Source of the DNA: Pholis gunnellus
Lineage: Eukaryota > Chordata > Actinopteri > Perciformes > Pholidae
DNA length: 64,000 nt
Assembly (NCBI GenBank): GCA_910591455.2
Contig: OU342814.1
Coordinates: forward strand, 14,503,303 to 14,567,302
Direction of reading: 5' to 3'
Part shown: one piece after another, positions 11,824-23,620 of the stretch
Position numbering within the stretch: position 1 is the first letter of the stretch
Layout of the letters: every line of letters begins with the position of its first letter
Notes under the pieces: model-generated
What the model was told of the DNA's origin: nothing
What the model saw: only the letters and a program-made list of their open reading frames with translations
Databases searched by the model: none
Program-made: the position numbers and the translations under genes

Positions 11824-14288
11824 CTACCTCTCAAAAAGAAGCACCACTTCACAATGAGGAGTATGTGGGAACATATCCACAGGCACAGCCAGAGTCGGAG
11901 AAAACGCCTCTCCTGTGAGTTTCTTCTCGGGGTCAGGGGCGCAACAGAGCTCCCTGAAGTTCCTCATAGCCTCCCCATCCGGTTTACAGGACACGTAGAC
12001 CAGCCTGCGGATAGCAGGTTGGTTTCGCAGAGCTCGGACCACTCTGTAGTGCAGTCCGGCTCGAGCAGGGTTCACCACAGCTGCGACAAGGCCTCCACCT
12101 GCGGAGCTCAGCTGGGACATAACGCCAGGAAGCGCCACCTCCGCCTTCCCCCGGACAAACTCACAGTTCAGTACATCGTTGAGAGCTGCGTTGTGTCGGG
12201 CATCTTCCACCGCCTGTTCCATGAGCTCTATACCAATGATTCTGTCCACTCTGGGAGACATGGTAATGCCGATGGCACCTGTCCCGCAGCACACATCCAG
12301 GAGAGTACCGCCAACTTTGGTTCTTCCTCCACCGTCCTCAGGGCTCGGGAAGCACAGGTGTCTCACTGTGCTGTACAGCCCCTCAGCAGCAGCCTGGTTC
12401 ACCTGGAAAAAGGCATCGGCAGAAATGCGGAATTTGTAGCCCAGCACCTGTGAATGACAAAACAAAAACAATAAAAAAATACATAGACATACATGGATTT
12501 TGTGGTACCAGCTTAGTCTACTATCATCACAAATTCAGTACTTCTACGGTAATTTACATGTCGATGTCATGTTGAACAAAGGCTGTGAAAATAGTTGTAC
12601 GATAGTATACGAGTTGAGTAAATTGTGTGACTAATAGACTAATAAACTAATGATCTGTACCAGAAAGGCTGCATTACAAACGGCATATGGAGTCACGGCC
12701 ATTTACCAGCAGAGTAGGGTCTGTCTGGAAGATGCTAGCACATTGCATTATGGAACTGTAGGATACAGTGTTTCTGGAAATTGATCCATATTCATGAATG
12801 AAATTCAGGATATCCTGGTCTTCAGTGGTGGAATGTAAGTACATTTACCCAAGTACTGTACTTAAGAAAAATGTTGAGGTACTTTTGCGTATTTCCATTT
12901 AATGCTACTTTATACTTCTACTAATATTCATCGGGACATATTGCACTTTTTACTCCACTATTATTATTATTTAAAACATTTAGTTACGTTCTGGATTTAG
13001 GTTGTTCATAAAAAAATGTAATCAACTAACACATTATGATGCATTATTACAGGTTAAGCTACCTAGCATTATATAAAGTAATTAGACCCAACCGTTAAAC
13101 ATTGGTAGATTCATACTTATAACCTAGTAATATAGTCTGAAATGGGCCATTCTTTGAATAATGAATACTTTTACTTTTGGTACATTAAGTGTATTCTGAT
13201 GCTAATATCTTTGTAGTTTTATTTAACTGCAAATATGAAGGATTTGTACTTGTAACGGATCGTTTCTACTCTGTAGAATTGCTAATTTAACTTAAGTGAA
13301 ACATCTGAGTAGTTCTTCCACCGCTGATAGTCTGTGCTGCATATATTCACCAAACATTCTGGAAGTATGTTGTGTAAAGTCCGTCTCTATAATTTGGCCC
13401 TGATGGTGTATATATTACCTCCTCGTATATGTGTGGCTGACCATGCAGGAGCTGGTAGGGGGATTCCTCATGGCTGCAGCGAGTCATGCTGCTCTCCTGG
13501 AAAAACAGTGAGTCCAACTGACAGACTGATCCAGGCCCCAGCGTGAAGTAGTCCACCAAGTCAGCCTGGTGGAGTGCCACGTCCTCTCGGGTGAGCGCCT
13601 GTGGATGAAAGTACACTATAGCCATGGTGTGGCCCTCTGCGTTGGTCCTCACCGTGACCTCTCTCCAGTGACCCCCAGTGTGGAACAGCAGGCAGGGCTC
13701 CAGGGACGAGCGGCGGATGAAGTCCTGATAACACCGGGCTACCAGTTTGTGCTTCTCCGGCATGTTGAGCAGGTGGTCCCCGTTGACGCAGACAATGTTT
13801 CCCTTCCTGCCTGTGCCCACGTAAAAACCAACTGTCTTTGCATTCCCATCCACTCCTCTGTTCACAGAAAACGTGGACTTGTTGCGGTAGCCGTCCCTAA
13901 CCGGCGATGGCAGAACAGGCAAGACAGGGAAGCTGAGTTTACTTCTGACAGCTGATGATTGGGATTGGAAGTCGCCTGTAAGATGCCCGGAGAGCTGAGA
14001 GAGTATCCTCTCCTGATGCTTTTGCTTGAGCTCAAGTTGCTCATCGTAACTCAGCCTCCACAGAGGAGTGACCACATCAGCCAGCTTCTCCTCCCAGGAC
14101 AGATGATCAGTACAGGCAGGTTTCTTCTGACTTTTTCTCCACGGTTTCTTTAACGGTGCTTTCCTCTGGCCATCTGAGACAGTGTTATTAGTAGAAAACA
14201 ACAGACAGGTTTGCCTCACTGTGACGTTATGCAGAATATTACGTTTGGCAAATATAACCGACCTGCTGAGTGAAGCTGACAAAGCCAT
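11824..14288 (-). CDS. trmt2b: Mitochondrial tRNA/rRNA (uracil-5-)-methyltransferase TRMT2B
   Basis: An S-adenosylmethionine-dependent enzyme of the TrmA family that makes 5-methyluridine in mitochondrial RNA. Two coding exons, 13419-14288 and 11824-12447, join in phase 0 to give 497 aa. I chose the ATG at 14288; a TTG four codons upstream is in frame but is not a normal animal start. The N-terminus (MALSASLSRSVIFAKRN) is basic, Ser-rich and lacks acidic residues, as in a mitochondrial presequence. The middle carries the RNA-binding/RUMT fold (RDGYRNKSTFSVN, FFQVN). The SAM-binding motif DVCCGTGAIG is at about 341-350. YVSCKP carries the catalytic Cys at about 444, and the C-terminus has the family VDMFPHTPHCE box. 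The motif usually written DPPRAG reads NPARAG here. TRMT2A is the alternative, but length, presequence and the absent N-terminal RRM favour TRMT2B. An ATTAAA at 11706-11701 is the likely poly(A) signal. Confidence 0.93.
12823..13326. mobile_element. Nonautonomous DNA transposon in the trmt2b intron (hAT-like)
   Basis: The element is bounded by imperfect terminal inverted repeats: CAGTGGTGGAA at 12823-12833 and TTCCACCGCTG at 13316-13326 (10 of 11 match). The interior has the AGTACTGTACTTAAG and ACTTTATACTTCTACT phrases of a repeat I recognise as common in percomorph fish. The CAG...CTG ends suggest hAT, but no 8-bp target duplication is visible. It has no coding capacity. Confidence 0.6.
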
Positions 14289-14578
14289 TTCGACTTTCAA
14301 AGAAGTAGCTGTAATGGCTGAGGGTTCTGCAAGTGGCAGCTAGTGTCGCAAAGACGACCAGAGCAGCTTTAGATATATATCTATATACACATATATATAT
14401 AAAATGAACACCACTTATTTTAAGTATCAGAGTTTTAAAACCTATCATCAGTCGAGTGCACGAAGGGCATGCTGGCGGTTTCCATTCAACTGTTGCGACG
14501 TATTATTTTAGAGCCGGGGAGCTTCTCTACGTCATCTCCGTGCGTCCTGGTGCAAGTAAACATTTCCGCTGTGTCGCG
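14289..14578. promoter_or_regulatory. Divergent promoter of trmt2b and dnajb12
   Basis: The two start codons are 290 bp apart and point away from each other, so both promoters and 5'UTRs must lie here. A CRE-like TACGTCAT is at 14528-14535. AT-rich TATATAT tracts lie at about 14372-14402. No classic TATA box is clearly placed for either gene. Confidence 0.7.
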
Positions 14579-17143
14579 ATGGACTCAAACAAGGACGAAG
14601 CGGAGCGGTGCATTAAAATTGCACTAATTTCGGTCAGCAACAACCAGCCGGACAAAGCCAGGAAGTTTCTGGAGAAAGCGCAGCGCCTGTTTCCGACAGA
14701 TAAGGCAAAAAGTACGTCGAATAATCGTCTGTTTCGGTAGACATTTTATATCGGTCGGTGGGCCGTCGCTGTACAACCAAATCAGCTAACGTTAGCATAA
14801 CCATCTTAGCGTTACACCAGCTGCTCCAAGCCGACACTGGTATTTGTAGTTTTTTCAGCACCCCACACCCGCGAATTCTGCAACGTATTTGGTGACTTGG
14901 TGTCTTAAATTGGTGCTTATTCGCAGGTCGCATTGACATAATTGGCGTCCTTGTTAGCCATTACAGTGCTAGCCGTTAGCTCGCTAAGCTAATGCATGAT
15001 GTGATTATGATCAACACTGAGGTGTTATCCTTGAATGATATGACTCCACCTTCTTTCCAGACTTATTGGAGTTGTTAGCGCAGAATGGAAAGCCTCCCGA
15101 TGAGAATGGCGGTCCTGTGAACGGAGACGGACCCACGATGAGACAACGCAGCCACGGAGAGGAGCCTAATGTGTCCGCACAGGGGACCACGGACTCGGGG
15201 AAACCGTACACCGCAGATCAGCTGGATGCTGTCAGAAAGTCAGTGAATCTGTTCTTTTGTTTGTACAGATTTAGAATGTACAGATTGAATAAACTCTCAT
15301 GTGTTTTGTTCACGTGTGTCATTATGTTACCATAATGAGGTACTTGATGTCACATTAATATCCCAGGAGATGTTTTTATATCTTGTGTTTCCATTTCTTT
15401 CCTCTCAATCTGCTCACTGTCTCTGGTTGTTTTGTTTTTGTTTTTACTGCAGGATTAAAAGCTGTAAAGATTATTACCAAACTCTGGGGGTTGAAAAGAC
15501 GGCCTCTGAGGAGGACCTTAAAAAAGCTTACAGAAAGCTGGCTCTAAAATTTCACCCAGATAAAAATCAAGCACCTGGAGCCACGGAGGCATTTAAAGGT
15601 ACATTAAAAAGTACACTCCAGTGCTGTTCTATAGAGGACATGTAAATGTAACTTTTATGTAAATGTAACATGTTTTTCGTGTGTCTTTCAGCTATTGGTA
15701 ATGCCTATGCTGTGCTGAGTAACACTGACAAACGAAAGCAGTATGACCAGTATGGAGAGGAGAAATCAAACCCAACCAGGCAGAGAAACCATCGTGATTT
15801 TGAAGCAGACATCTCACCCGAGGACCTCTTCAACATGTTCTTTGGTGGAGGCTTCCCATCAAGTAAGTAGAGGGCAGATGAACATGCGCTTAGTCGGGAT
15901 GTTGTACTTTCGTGCAGTGCCATGGAGGCCCGAGAGTATTTTAGTTTTCATGTTTGGAGAACACGCCTCAGCAACCCATTGGAGAGCAAGCCAGGCTTCT
16001 TCACAGTCTTCTGCATAACCTGAGTGTTGATTATGATCGCAGTGCGAAGCCAGGCTACACACAACTTTATTGTGCTATTATCTTGTCATTAATATGCTAC
16101 TGTATGGGTTTTCTTCAATTCTTTTTCAGGTAACGTACATGTTTACAGAAATGGAAGAATGCACTTTGCACACCATAATAGGCCAGAAAGACGAGAGCAG
16201 CAGAGAGAGGTAAGTCCTGTTTATAATACCGTAATAACACGTGATACCTGCTGATGTACTGTATGCTCTGCACGGAAACACTAATCAAATGTTTGTTTGT
16301 TTCTGTCTCTGGACAGGGAGGTCTGGCTCTGTTTATCCAGCTGATGCCCATCTTAATCCTCATCATTGTTTCTGCTCTTAGCCAGATGATGGTCACCCAG
16401 CCTCCCTACAGCCTTAGCTACCGCCCGTAAGTGTTCCACCACTCGGAGAGCTTTCTGAGGCTGCGTTTAATCTGCCTAACTTGGTTATTATGTCTTCCCT
16501 ACACATCAGGTCAGCTGGACATATTCACAAAAGGCATACATCAAACCTGAAGGTGCTTTTCTATGTGGGAGATCGCTTCAATGAAGAATATTCGGGGAAT
16601 AATAACCTGAAGAATGTTGAGAGAAGTGTTGAAGAAGACTACATCTCCAACCTCAGAAACAACTGTTGGAAGGAGAAGCAGCAGAGTAAGTTTGCAGTAG
16701 AGCTCTACCCAACAATTATTGTCATTATTGATTAATCTGCCAGGTATTTTCTCAATTAATCAGTTGAACTTCACAGTTCTGCCACTCTACAGTATTCCAC
16801 CTTCATTTTAAGTTTGGTGTGTTCTTAGTTCATTGGTGAAATAAAATAACACTGTGTGAGTGAATTAACGGCATACAGAAGGATTATCTTAACATATGTC
16901 ATATTTTTCGCTCTTTCTGAAACGGTGCTGAAACGCTTGTGTGTACGGAGATTGTTTTTCGTGAACGTTATTGGATGTAGCCTGAGACCTAGCGTGCTGA
17001 CCCGCTCTCTTGTACTTTCAGAGGAAGGCTTGCTGTACCGTGCTCGTTACTTTGGGGATTCTGAGTCGTACCAAAGGGCACAGAGGATGGGGACTCCCAG
17101 CTGTTCCAGACTATCTGAGATTCAGGTTTTATTGGATGGCTAG
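14579..17143 (+). CDS. dnajb12: DnaJ heat shock protein family member B12 (ER membrane co-chaperone)
   Basis: A type II-like ER-membrane J protein whose cytosolic J domain recruits Hsc70 for folding and ERAD of membrane proteins. Eight coding exons: 14579-14711, 15061-15238, 15453-15598, 15692-15862, 16130-16209, 16317-16426, 16510-16685 and 17022-17143. They are all in phase and total 371 aa. The J domain (about 109-175) contains HPD at 138-140 and ends NTDKRKQYDQYG. A Gly/Phe segment (FNMFFGGGFPS) follows. One transmembrane helix (FIQLMPILILIIVSALSQ) lies at about 242-260. The C-terminal DUF1977 region contains NLRNNCWKEKQQ. The ending YRARYFGDSESYQRAQRMGT fits DNAJB12; DNAJB14 differs there. 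Kozak context gcgATGG is good. Teleosts can have dnajb12a and dnajb12b, and I cannot assign which this is. Confidence 0.96.
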
Positions 17144-18680
17144 AAACCACTTGTGCACATAAGGGTAAGTTGCCGCAACCATCACAGTGACATTACAGTA
17201 TAACGGCAACTGTATTTTTTTATAGCTTATTTAATAGGGACAGGTGCCGTATACATAGACAAACTGAAAGCAGCTACCCAATGCAAGTATCGTAGTGTTT
17301 AAGATGTTAACGCCCCTCCTTAGAAGGACTTGTATGAAACCAAGAATACAGTACATGAACTGCAAAAACTACAGCATTTAGCTGTTTTTTATCCCACTAT
17401 TTACACACTCCATTATTCCAAAAGCATACCAAATGTTTTTGGATTGACTCCAAACTTCCACGGCTGCTGTCGCCATTCATTTAAATTTAACTACTTGCCT
17501 CTAATATGTATCCAATTACGGCATTTATTCCACTTTATTTTTGTTGGTTTACTTGTTGACACATGGTATTGCGGTTGCAAGCAGGGACTGACACCTGATA
17601 CTTAAGAATCAGCTATGTTGTCTCAGATGTCCTGTTGGTGAACTTTACTGCACCAACAGGAAGGGTCTTAAAAACAGGTTCTGCACACAGCAGAATTACC
17701 TTGTGATGGCAGAACTTTGACCGATTTAAAAAAAAAAAAAAGCCATCAATAAAGGCAACTTAATAGTCACTTTGATGGATTATCTGTGTAGAGCAAGGGT
17801 CAAGTCTCTGCAGGTTGGTTTTAATACTGAAATGAACAAAGACATATGACTACCTGGAAGGTGGGACATACTTGTTTTTAAAACATATTGTATGATTTGA
17901 GAAAGTAGTGCACAGCTATGTGAGGTTTGAAATTGTGTAAAACGTGCAAAAATGTCAGTGTGCTCAATTTCTTCTTGCAGCTGTTTATTAACTGATACTG
18001 AGCATTGCACACGTGGTAGTGATAATGAATGGTCTGTGTAGATGTTTTTTTGGTTGTCTTTGCATGTAAAAAAATCTAATCGGAGTTGTTTTTGTTTTTC
18101 CGCAGGTTTCGTCGGTACTTGAATCTAATTAGAAGAAATCGGTCGGAGCCCACTGAAATTGGAGCATATTTCTGCAGCAAACCAAGAGAATCAAAAATGC
18201 CTTACGTGCAGTGGGCAGCAGACCTCATCAGGGAACCTCTCTGCAACTTGGTGTAGATTGACTTCCTGTAGAACTGTGAGAAGCTTTCAGTTGACTGCTG
18301 ACACTTTCTTACTCTAGTGTCTTCAGTATGGTGAGAGTCCGCTGGGCGTCACGGTGGAAAGTAAGAGCATAGTTGTCTATTTGAACGGTAAACAAAGCTG
18401 CTAAGATTAGCTTTCTCTGTCCCAGTCTTTTCTGTTTTTCCTTAAACATTTTGAGAAACCTCATGGCCTTCTCATAGACAAATGTCTGAGCCACTCACAA
18501 GGAAAGTGTGTAATTTTTATAGTTCTTAACCAATGTAAATATTAATCTTCCTTTTAACAGTGCAGGGTTTATTGGCGTTGATATCATTTACTATAATGTT
18601 ATTTTGTGGATTTGCTTGTAGCCTGTTGGATCATAAGTATTGAAAATCGTTGCACAAATAAAAGTAAACCATATTTATTA
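17144..18680 (+). other. dnajb12: dnajb12 3'UTR, probably with a spliced 3'UTR intron
   Basis: A strong donor AAGG|GTAAGT lies 21 bases after the stop codon (gt at 17165-17166). A strong acceptor TTTTTCCGCAG ends at 18105. This suggests a 941 bp intron inside the 3'UTR, with the distal UTR from 18106 to an AATAAA at 18657-18662. A second AATAAA at 17748-17753, inside that intron, could give a short unspliced isoform. Confidence 0.55.
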
Positions 18681-19300
18681 AATTAACATGCTAAAAATTG
18701 TATAAAAGTTTCTTTGAATTAAATTTGTCCTATGGTTAACTAGTGCATATTTTCTCTAAGAGTCTACAGCCATGCTAGCGGTCGAGCGAGGCTGTACTTG
18801 TTCACAGCGTTGCTTTAAGCTAAATGTGACGTTGTAATGACAATACTAACTTGTTGCTGCAGGTGTGATGGTTTTCATGTTCACTATTAAAGTCCAGCGT
18901 GTGATAATTCTAACATTTGCTAAGAGCACTAAACACAAAGTACAGCTGAAGGTATTCGTTCAGAAACCAAAGTATTTGACACATTTTTACCTGATAATGG
19001 CAGAAGATGACAAGTCATTACAATTATTTTGTGGGGGACGTGAACATCAGAACCAGATTTAATAGCACATCAACCAATAATTGTTGAGACATTTCACTTT
19101 AAACCTTAAATTTGACCTGGCAATGGCACTACATGAAATGTTAATCACCAAAGATCATTAGGGTTCATCCTCTGGGAACCATGAGTATCTTTTAGTGCAG
19201 TCCATATAATTGTTGTCGAGTGGTGGACCAACAGATTGATGTTGCCATCCATAGTTACACACTCGCACACACTCATTTTGTTTTACGACAAGTCATTTTT
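18681..19300. other. Convergent intergenic gap between dnajb12 and ddit4
   Basis: Roughly 600 bp of sequence with no recognisable feature between the two 3' ends. Confidence 0.5.
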
Positions 19301-19314
19301 TCATAAAAAAATAG

Positions 19315-19320
19315 TTTATT
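19315..19320 (-). terminator. ddit4: Poly(A) signal of ddit4
   Basis: A minus-strand AATAAA lies 379 bases below the ddit4 stop codon, before the dnajb12 end is reached. Confidence 0.5.
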
Positions 19321-19698
19321 TGTTTATGTTCTTTAGGTTGAAAATACAAAACACACGTTTCAGGTCATATTTGACTATCAAATACACAAGCTGTTCCTTT
19401 AAGGGTGTGACTTTACATTCATAGGAAAGAAAGTGACCCATGTTCAGACATGAATCTTTACTGATTTATGTCACCAGGTGAGCAGCTGCCATGATTCATA
19501 AGTTGGTTCCAGGGAAAGCCTGATACGCTTGTAATACACTGTGGTAACTTAACTCACAACCCTGTTTGACATTTAACATGTGTTAGTAGAGACATAAGAG
19601 ATTATCTTAAAAAAGACAACGCTTTAACCCACCAGCCTCCTCCTATAGTCGGCCTACTTGTGAGTTCACTTCAGCTAATCAGGGACAGGAGTGCTTGG

Positions 19699-20577
19699 TC
19701 AGCAGCACTCCTCAATCAGCAGCTCCCCTGAACAATACAGTTTCCTCTTGATGGCCCTAAAGCTCTGACTGAACCTCAGAGTGTCTTGGTGCCTTGCAGA
19801 TGTCTCTGGTGACTTTCTACCCTTGAAGAGCTTCTGAACCTTTGGCCACAGTCCACTGGCCTCGGGCCTCAGCACCAGGGTCACGTGGAAGGTTGGGACC
19901 AGGGTGGCATCCACTGCTATTTGGTCCACAGTACATGGGGAGCCCTGGCCCCCCCTGTCCACACACAGGTCAATGAGTGCTCCCCTGAGGCCGCATGGCT
20001 CGCTGACAGCCAGGTGCAGCAGCTCTTGGCTGATATTGTGCAGTAGATAGTCAGGTAAGATGAGTTTGGAGCAGCCCAGGATGTTTGAGGCGTCGTTGAG
20101 ACTTTGTGTCATTGTTGTTACGACCTCAGTAGCCAGGGCTTCCTCCAGGGGATAACAGAAGAAACTGCTGTCTGATTCTGACAGGGACATGTCTGCCACA
20201 GATCCTAAAACAAAAGAAAGCAGGTTAAAGTCTTGTCTGGTTTTGCAGGAATCACTAAAAGCAGGCCTCTGCCTCCATTTAACCCTTTTGTTCTTTGTCA
20301 GTTCATGCTCTCTCCTCTAACAAGTTCAAGTCAACTGAAATATAACTAAATTAGATCTTTTGAATGAACACAATGGAGCCTCCTCATACAAAAGCCTGCA
20401 ACACTCACCAGTTTCACTTCTGCTCCACTGATGGTCAGCTGTGACCCTCTGATTGATCCCCTTCAGCTGCTTCAGCCTCTGCAGCAGACTGCCCCAGGAC
20501 AGTCGCTTTGGCCCCCTGTCCTCCGCTGGAGAAGGAGGAAAGCTGCCGTCCAGGGAGTGATTGCAAGAAAAAGACAT
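19699..20577 (-). CDS. ddit4: DNA-damage-inducible transcript 4 (REDD1), mTORC1 inhibitor
   Basis: A stress-induced cytosolic protein that suppresses mTORC1 signalling through TSC1/TSC2, induced by hypoxia, energy stress, glucocorticoids and DNA damage. Two coding exons, 20409-20577 and 19699-20204, join in phase 1 to 224 aa (human is about 232). The N-terminus is Ser/Pro-rich and poorly ordered (MSFSCNHSLDGSFPPSPAED, then KRLSWGSLLQRL). The conserved RTP801 C-terminal domain occupies most of exon 2 (about 85-210). It contains SKLILPDYLLHNISQELL, CGLRGALIDLCV and VDATLVPTFHVTLVLR. The single intron (20205-20408) is about 200 bp, so the gene is compact, which suits rapid induction. The start has A at -3. 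ddit4l is the alternative, but the Ser/Pro N-terminus and the flanking dnajb12 and spock2 favour ddit4. Confidence 0.95.
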
Positions 20578-20699
20578 CTTTACAAACAAACAAAAGGATC
20601 TATTTGTAAAAAAAATAAGTGCTATGGTATCCTCCAATGGTGGGTCCCCCTCAGAGCCAGACCAACTGGAAAACACACTCTGCAACAATGGAACAAAGC

Positions 20700-20765
20700 A
20701 CTATATACACAAGCCAGGATGCCCCTCCCTCTGGATTTATCAACCAATGAGGTTTCAGCTCACGT
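20700..20765 (-). promoter_or_regulatory. ddit4: ddit4 core promoter: TATA box, CCAAT box and hypoxia-type ACGTG
   Basis: On the minus strand, GTATATAGTG (TATA at about 20708-20702) sits roughly 125 bp upstream of the ATG. A CCAAT box (plus-strand CCAAT at about 20743-20747) lies about 40 bp further up. ACGTG (20765-20761), the HIF-binding core, is about 55 bp above the TATA box. DDIT4 is an established HIF-1 target, so the placement makes sense. Confidence 0.5.
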
Positions 20766-21438
20766 ATTCTGCTCCCCATCCAGCCTGGTAACATTTTTTT
20801 GGTCCCTGGGTGAGGCAAAGGCTAAGCCATCTGACCCTGTAGGCACCCGACCCCCAACCAAAGTTGTATTTATAACTTTCTGTTTTTCTACAATAGTTTG
20901 ACTTAAATGTAAGATTAAACGTCCAACCCGACAGACCAATCAGCACCCTTCGTCGAAATAAAATGAAATGATATTACGACACACCCTCTCAGTTTTGGGA
21001 CAAAAGATATGATGAAAGAGCTGTGGAAAGATACAGCTCTGTCCATGGCATGCTTAAACTGACACGTAGGTTTTCTGTAGCTGCTCGGGAACGTGCTGAC
21101 CTTTAATTTATTAATCAATGCGTAGGAGTCAGTACTTTATGAATCTCTCAAAGAGCGACTTTTCGATCCTGAAGCATACTCAATATAGTCCTTTTAGTTT
21201 GCAGACCAGTGAAGTTAGGGCCACAATATACTATTGTAATACTTGTTTATTTAGGGTAACTTTTAGGGTAAAACTCTAAAAGTCAGAAGGATTTATATAC
21301 GAGGAGGTTACCCTTCAATTTATTTTATGTGGGAGAATATTTTTTAGGATTTCCAAAAATTGTTAGAGAAACTGAGAGGCTACCCAATCCTACATTTTCA
21401 GGATCAACTCTGGCTCCAGACTTTGAACACACAGACCT

Positions 21439-21440
<2 letters not shown>

Positions 21441-21484
<44 letters not shown>
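21441..21484. repeat. (CA)n microsatellite
   Basis: About 22 uninterrupted CA units, followed by TACAC. Confidence 0.95.
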
Positions 21485-21493
<9 letters not shown>

Positions 21494-23280
21494 GACCCTC
21501 CCTCGCCCCTTTAAAACAATCCTCATGTCTTGCTTAGGATCGACATTATCATCATCAGTTGGTCAACGTGTTTACAGTATGTGTTTTTTTGTTTTTCCAT
21601 TTGTGTGCTTTTTTTAAAATCAATAGTTCACACGGTCTCTTGTGGCCTTCTAAAGCTGTTGCTTTGTGTTTCAGGTCTGATAGAGATGAGAGTTTACGGC
21701 CTACTGTATGGACTTTAATGGGGTTCTGCAGGGCAAACGCAGGTGGTATAAAAATAAACGACTTACTGCCGCACACTATGGCTCAGCCCCAGTACCAATG
21801 AACACAAACTGGCTATACATTGGAGGATATATGACATCTAGAATTTTTTTAGATGGAGTCAGGATTTTATTGTGTTAGTATTTTTACTCTCACGCTACAT
21901 CGGGTGGAAACCATAGAGGTGGAAAAGCAGGACTGCGTTTAGTCCTGTTGGGTCTGTCCTCCCTGTTGTAATACACTGCGCGTGCAGATGGGGGCGCATT
22001 TGTACCACCTGTAAAACAGACAATGAAGAAGCTTTAATCAAAAACGTATCTGTGTGTGCATGACTGCATGTAAAATGTTTGTGCCTGAGTGCACCTATTG
22101 TTATGAGTGAATGTGCCTGAACACACAAACTCTGACATGCATCCGTCTACATGCATGTGCACTTTGATAGTCACAACTGTGTTTATTCTGCTTCTTGACT
22201 GAGTCACTGCATATAGAAAAATGTGTCTTTTAACTATGCTGAAGCTTCTGCCCTACACTATTTTGGGGCAAAACATTATTTGCATGATGTCATGGGGAAA
22301 AAAATACAATGGATAAGAGGAAATAGAGCTTGACAGGCATTGTGTTTTACAGTTCAAATAGGCCTGAGAGAGCTGTTAGGCGAGCCAGCCTCGGGCTATG
22401 TAATTCATATATAATAAATCAGCTACCAAATGGATTCTCAAGAATGGATTTTTTTTGGGAACAATTTGCTTTATCTGAGGTGCTCTGTAGTGCATCACAA
22501 AGAAAACCCTTTGCTTCCTATATTAAGAACTATTTGGTGTGAAAGGAACGGGAGCCATTATGAGGTACTTAAATGGAGAATGCAATATATTTACACCTGA
22601 TTTAGCTCAGATACAGCCCTCTCCTCCAGACTCTTAAATATGCTCATATTGTTAATTAATTCAGGAGGGGGTAAAAGGGTCCCTGGATTGTGTAGCTATA
22701 GCAACACCATGCTGTTTGTGAGCAGGGTCCAAGCTGTAGTGTAATAATCTTGGTTGCCTTGTGTTTTTATCATCGCTCATGACATGAAAATTGGGGCGGT
22801 GTCGGCCACGCTGACAATATGAATCTAACAAAAGAAGAAATAAAGTATCATTACATCTCCATGATAAATATTCCAGCATTTAGCATCTAATTCCTGTGTC
22901 ATCTGAGCCCTGTGTTCATCTGGAAATCCTTCAGCTCTGAGTGCAGGACTCACTGCGTCACCTGAACTTGGAGCTTGTACGGCGTTCCATTTAGGTTTAG
23001 ATTTATTGCTGGAGGAAGCAGAAACAGGCCTGCACTCTCGAGGGAGGCAAGAGAAACTGTGATATTTGGCGAGTTTTGCTGAGATGCACACTCCACAAAG
23101 CATTAAGGATTTACACACCAACTTCAAATAGCCAACACTTTTTAGGATATTAGCTTAATGGAGAGTTAGGACTTCATTATTGGTTGACCTTGAATTAGAA
23201 ATAATAAGTGTGAGGTTTTTGTTTATGAGCTAAGATTAAACCAACTGAAAAAGCCCTTTGACACAAATGTAAGCTGCCTT

Positions 23281-23620
23281 CCTAATCACATTCTATTTCG
23301 TTTTTCTTGTAGTACATACTGCAGCTGCCTTTACAAAGTGTGTACTGTTGCATGCAGTATGCATTCAATTGGGACATATTAGTCATAACATGGAACCTTG
23401 AACTTTGACCCTCTTGCTCATATATCGGCCGTGCAGAGAATTGTGGGTGAAAATTGCCAGAAAATCCCGCTGGCTTGCATACTGCAAAATACGACCAGAT
23501 GTAGTAGGACATTATGGTATTTTTGGCGTACTGCATATGACATACGTGTTGGGACGTACTTACTAAGTATTGTGCAGTATACTAGTATGGTAGTATGGGT
23601 ATTGGAACGCACAGGTAGCC
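23281..23620. repeat. Candidate interspersed repeat rich in GCAGTATGC-like words
   Basis: Short palindromic words such as GCAGTATGC, GCATACTGC, GTACTGCATATG and GCAGTATACTAG recur across 340 bp. The right end has the phrase TAGTATGGGTATTGGAACGC, which I recognise from fish repeats. No paired terminal repeat could be defined. Confidence 0.35.

Noticed and set aside
14289..14300. Upstream TTG as the trmt2b start
   Set aside because: Non-ATG start in an animal gene without support; the ATG at 14288 gives a normal presequence.
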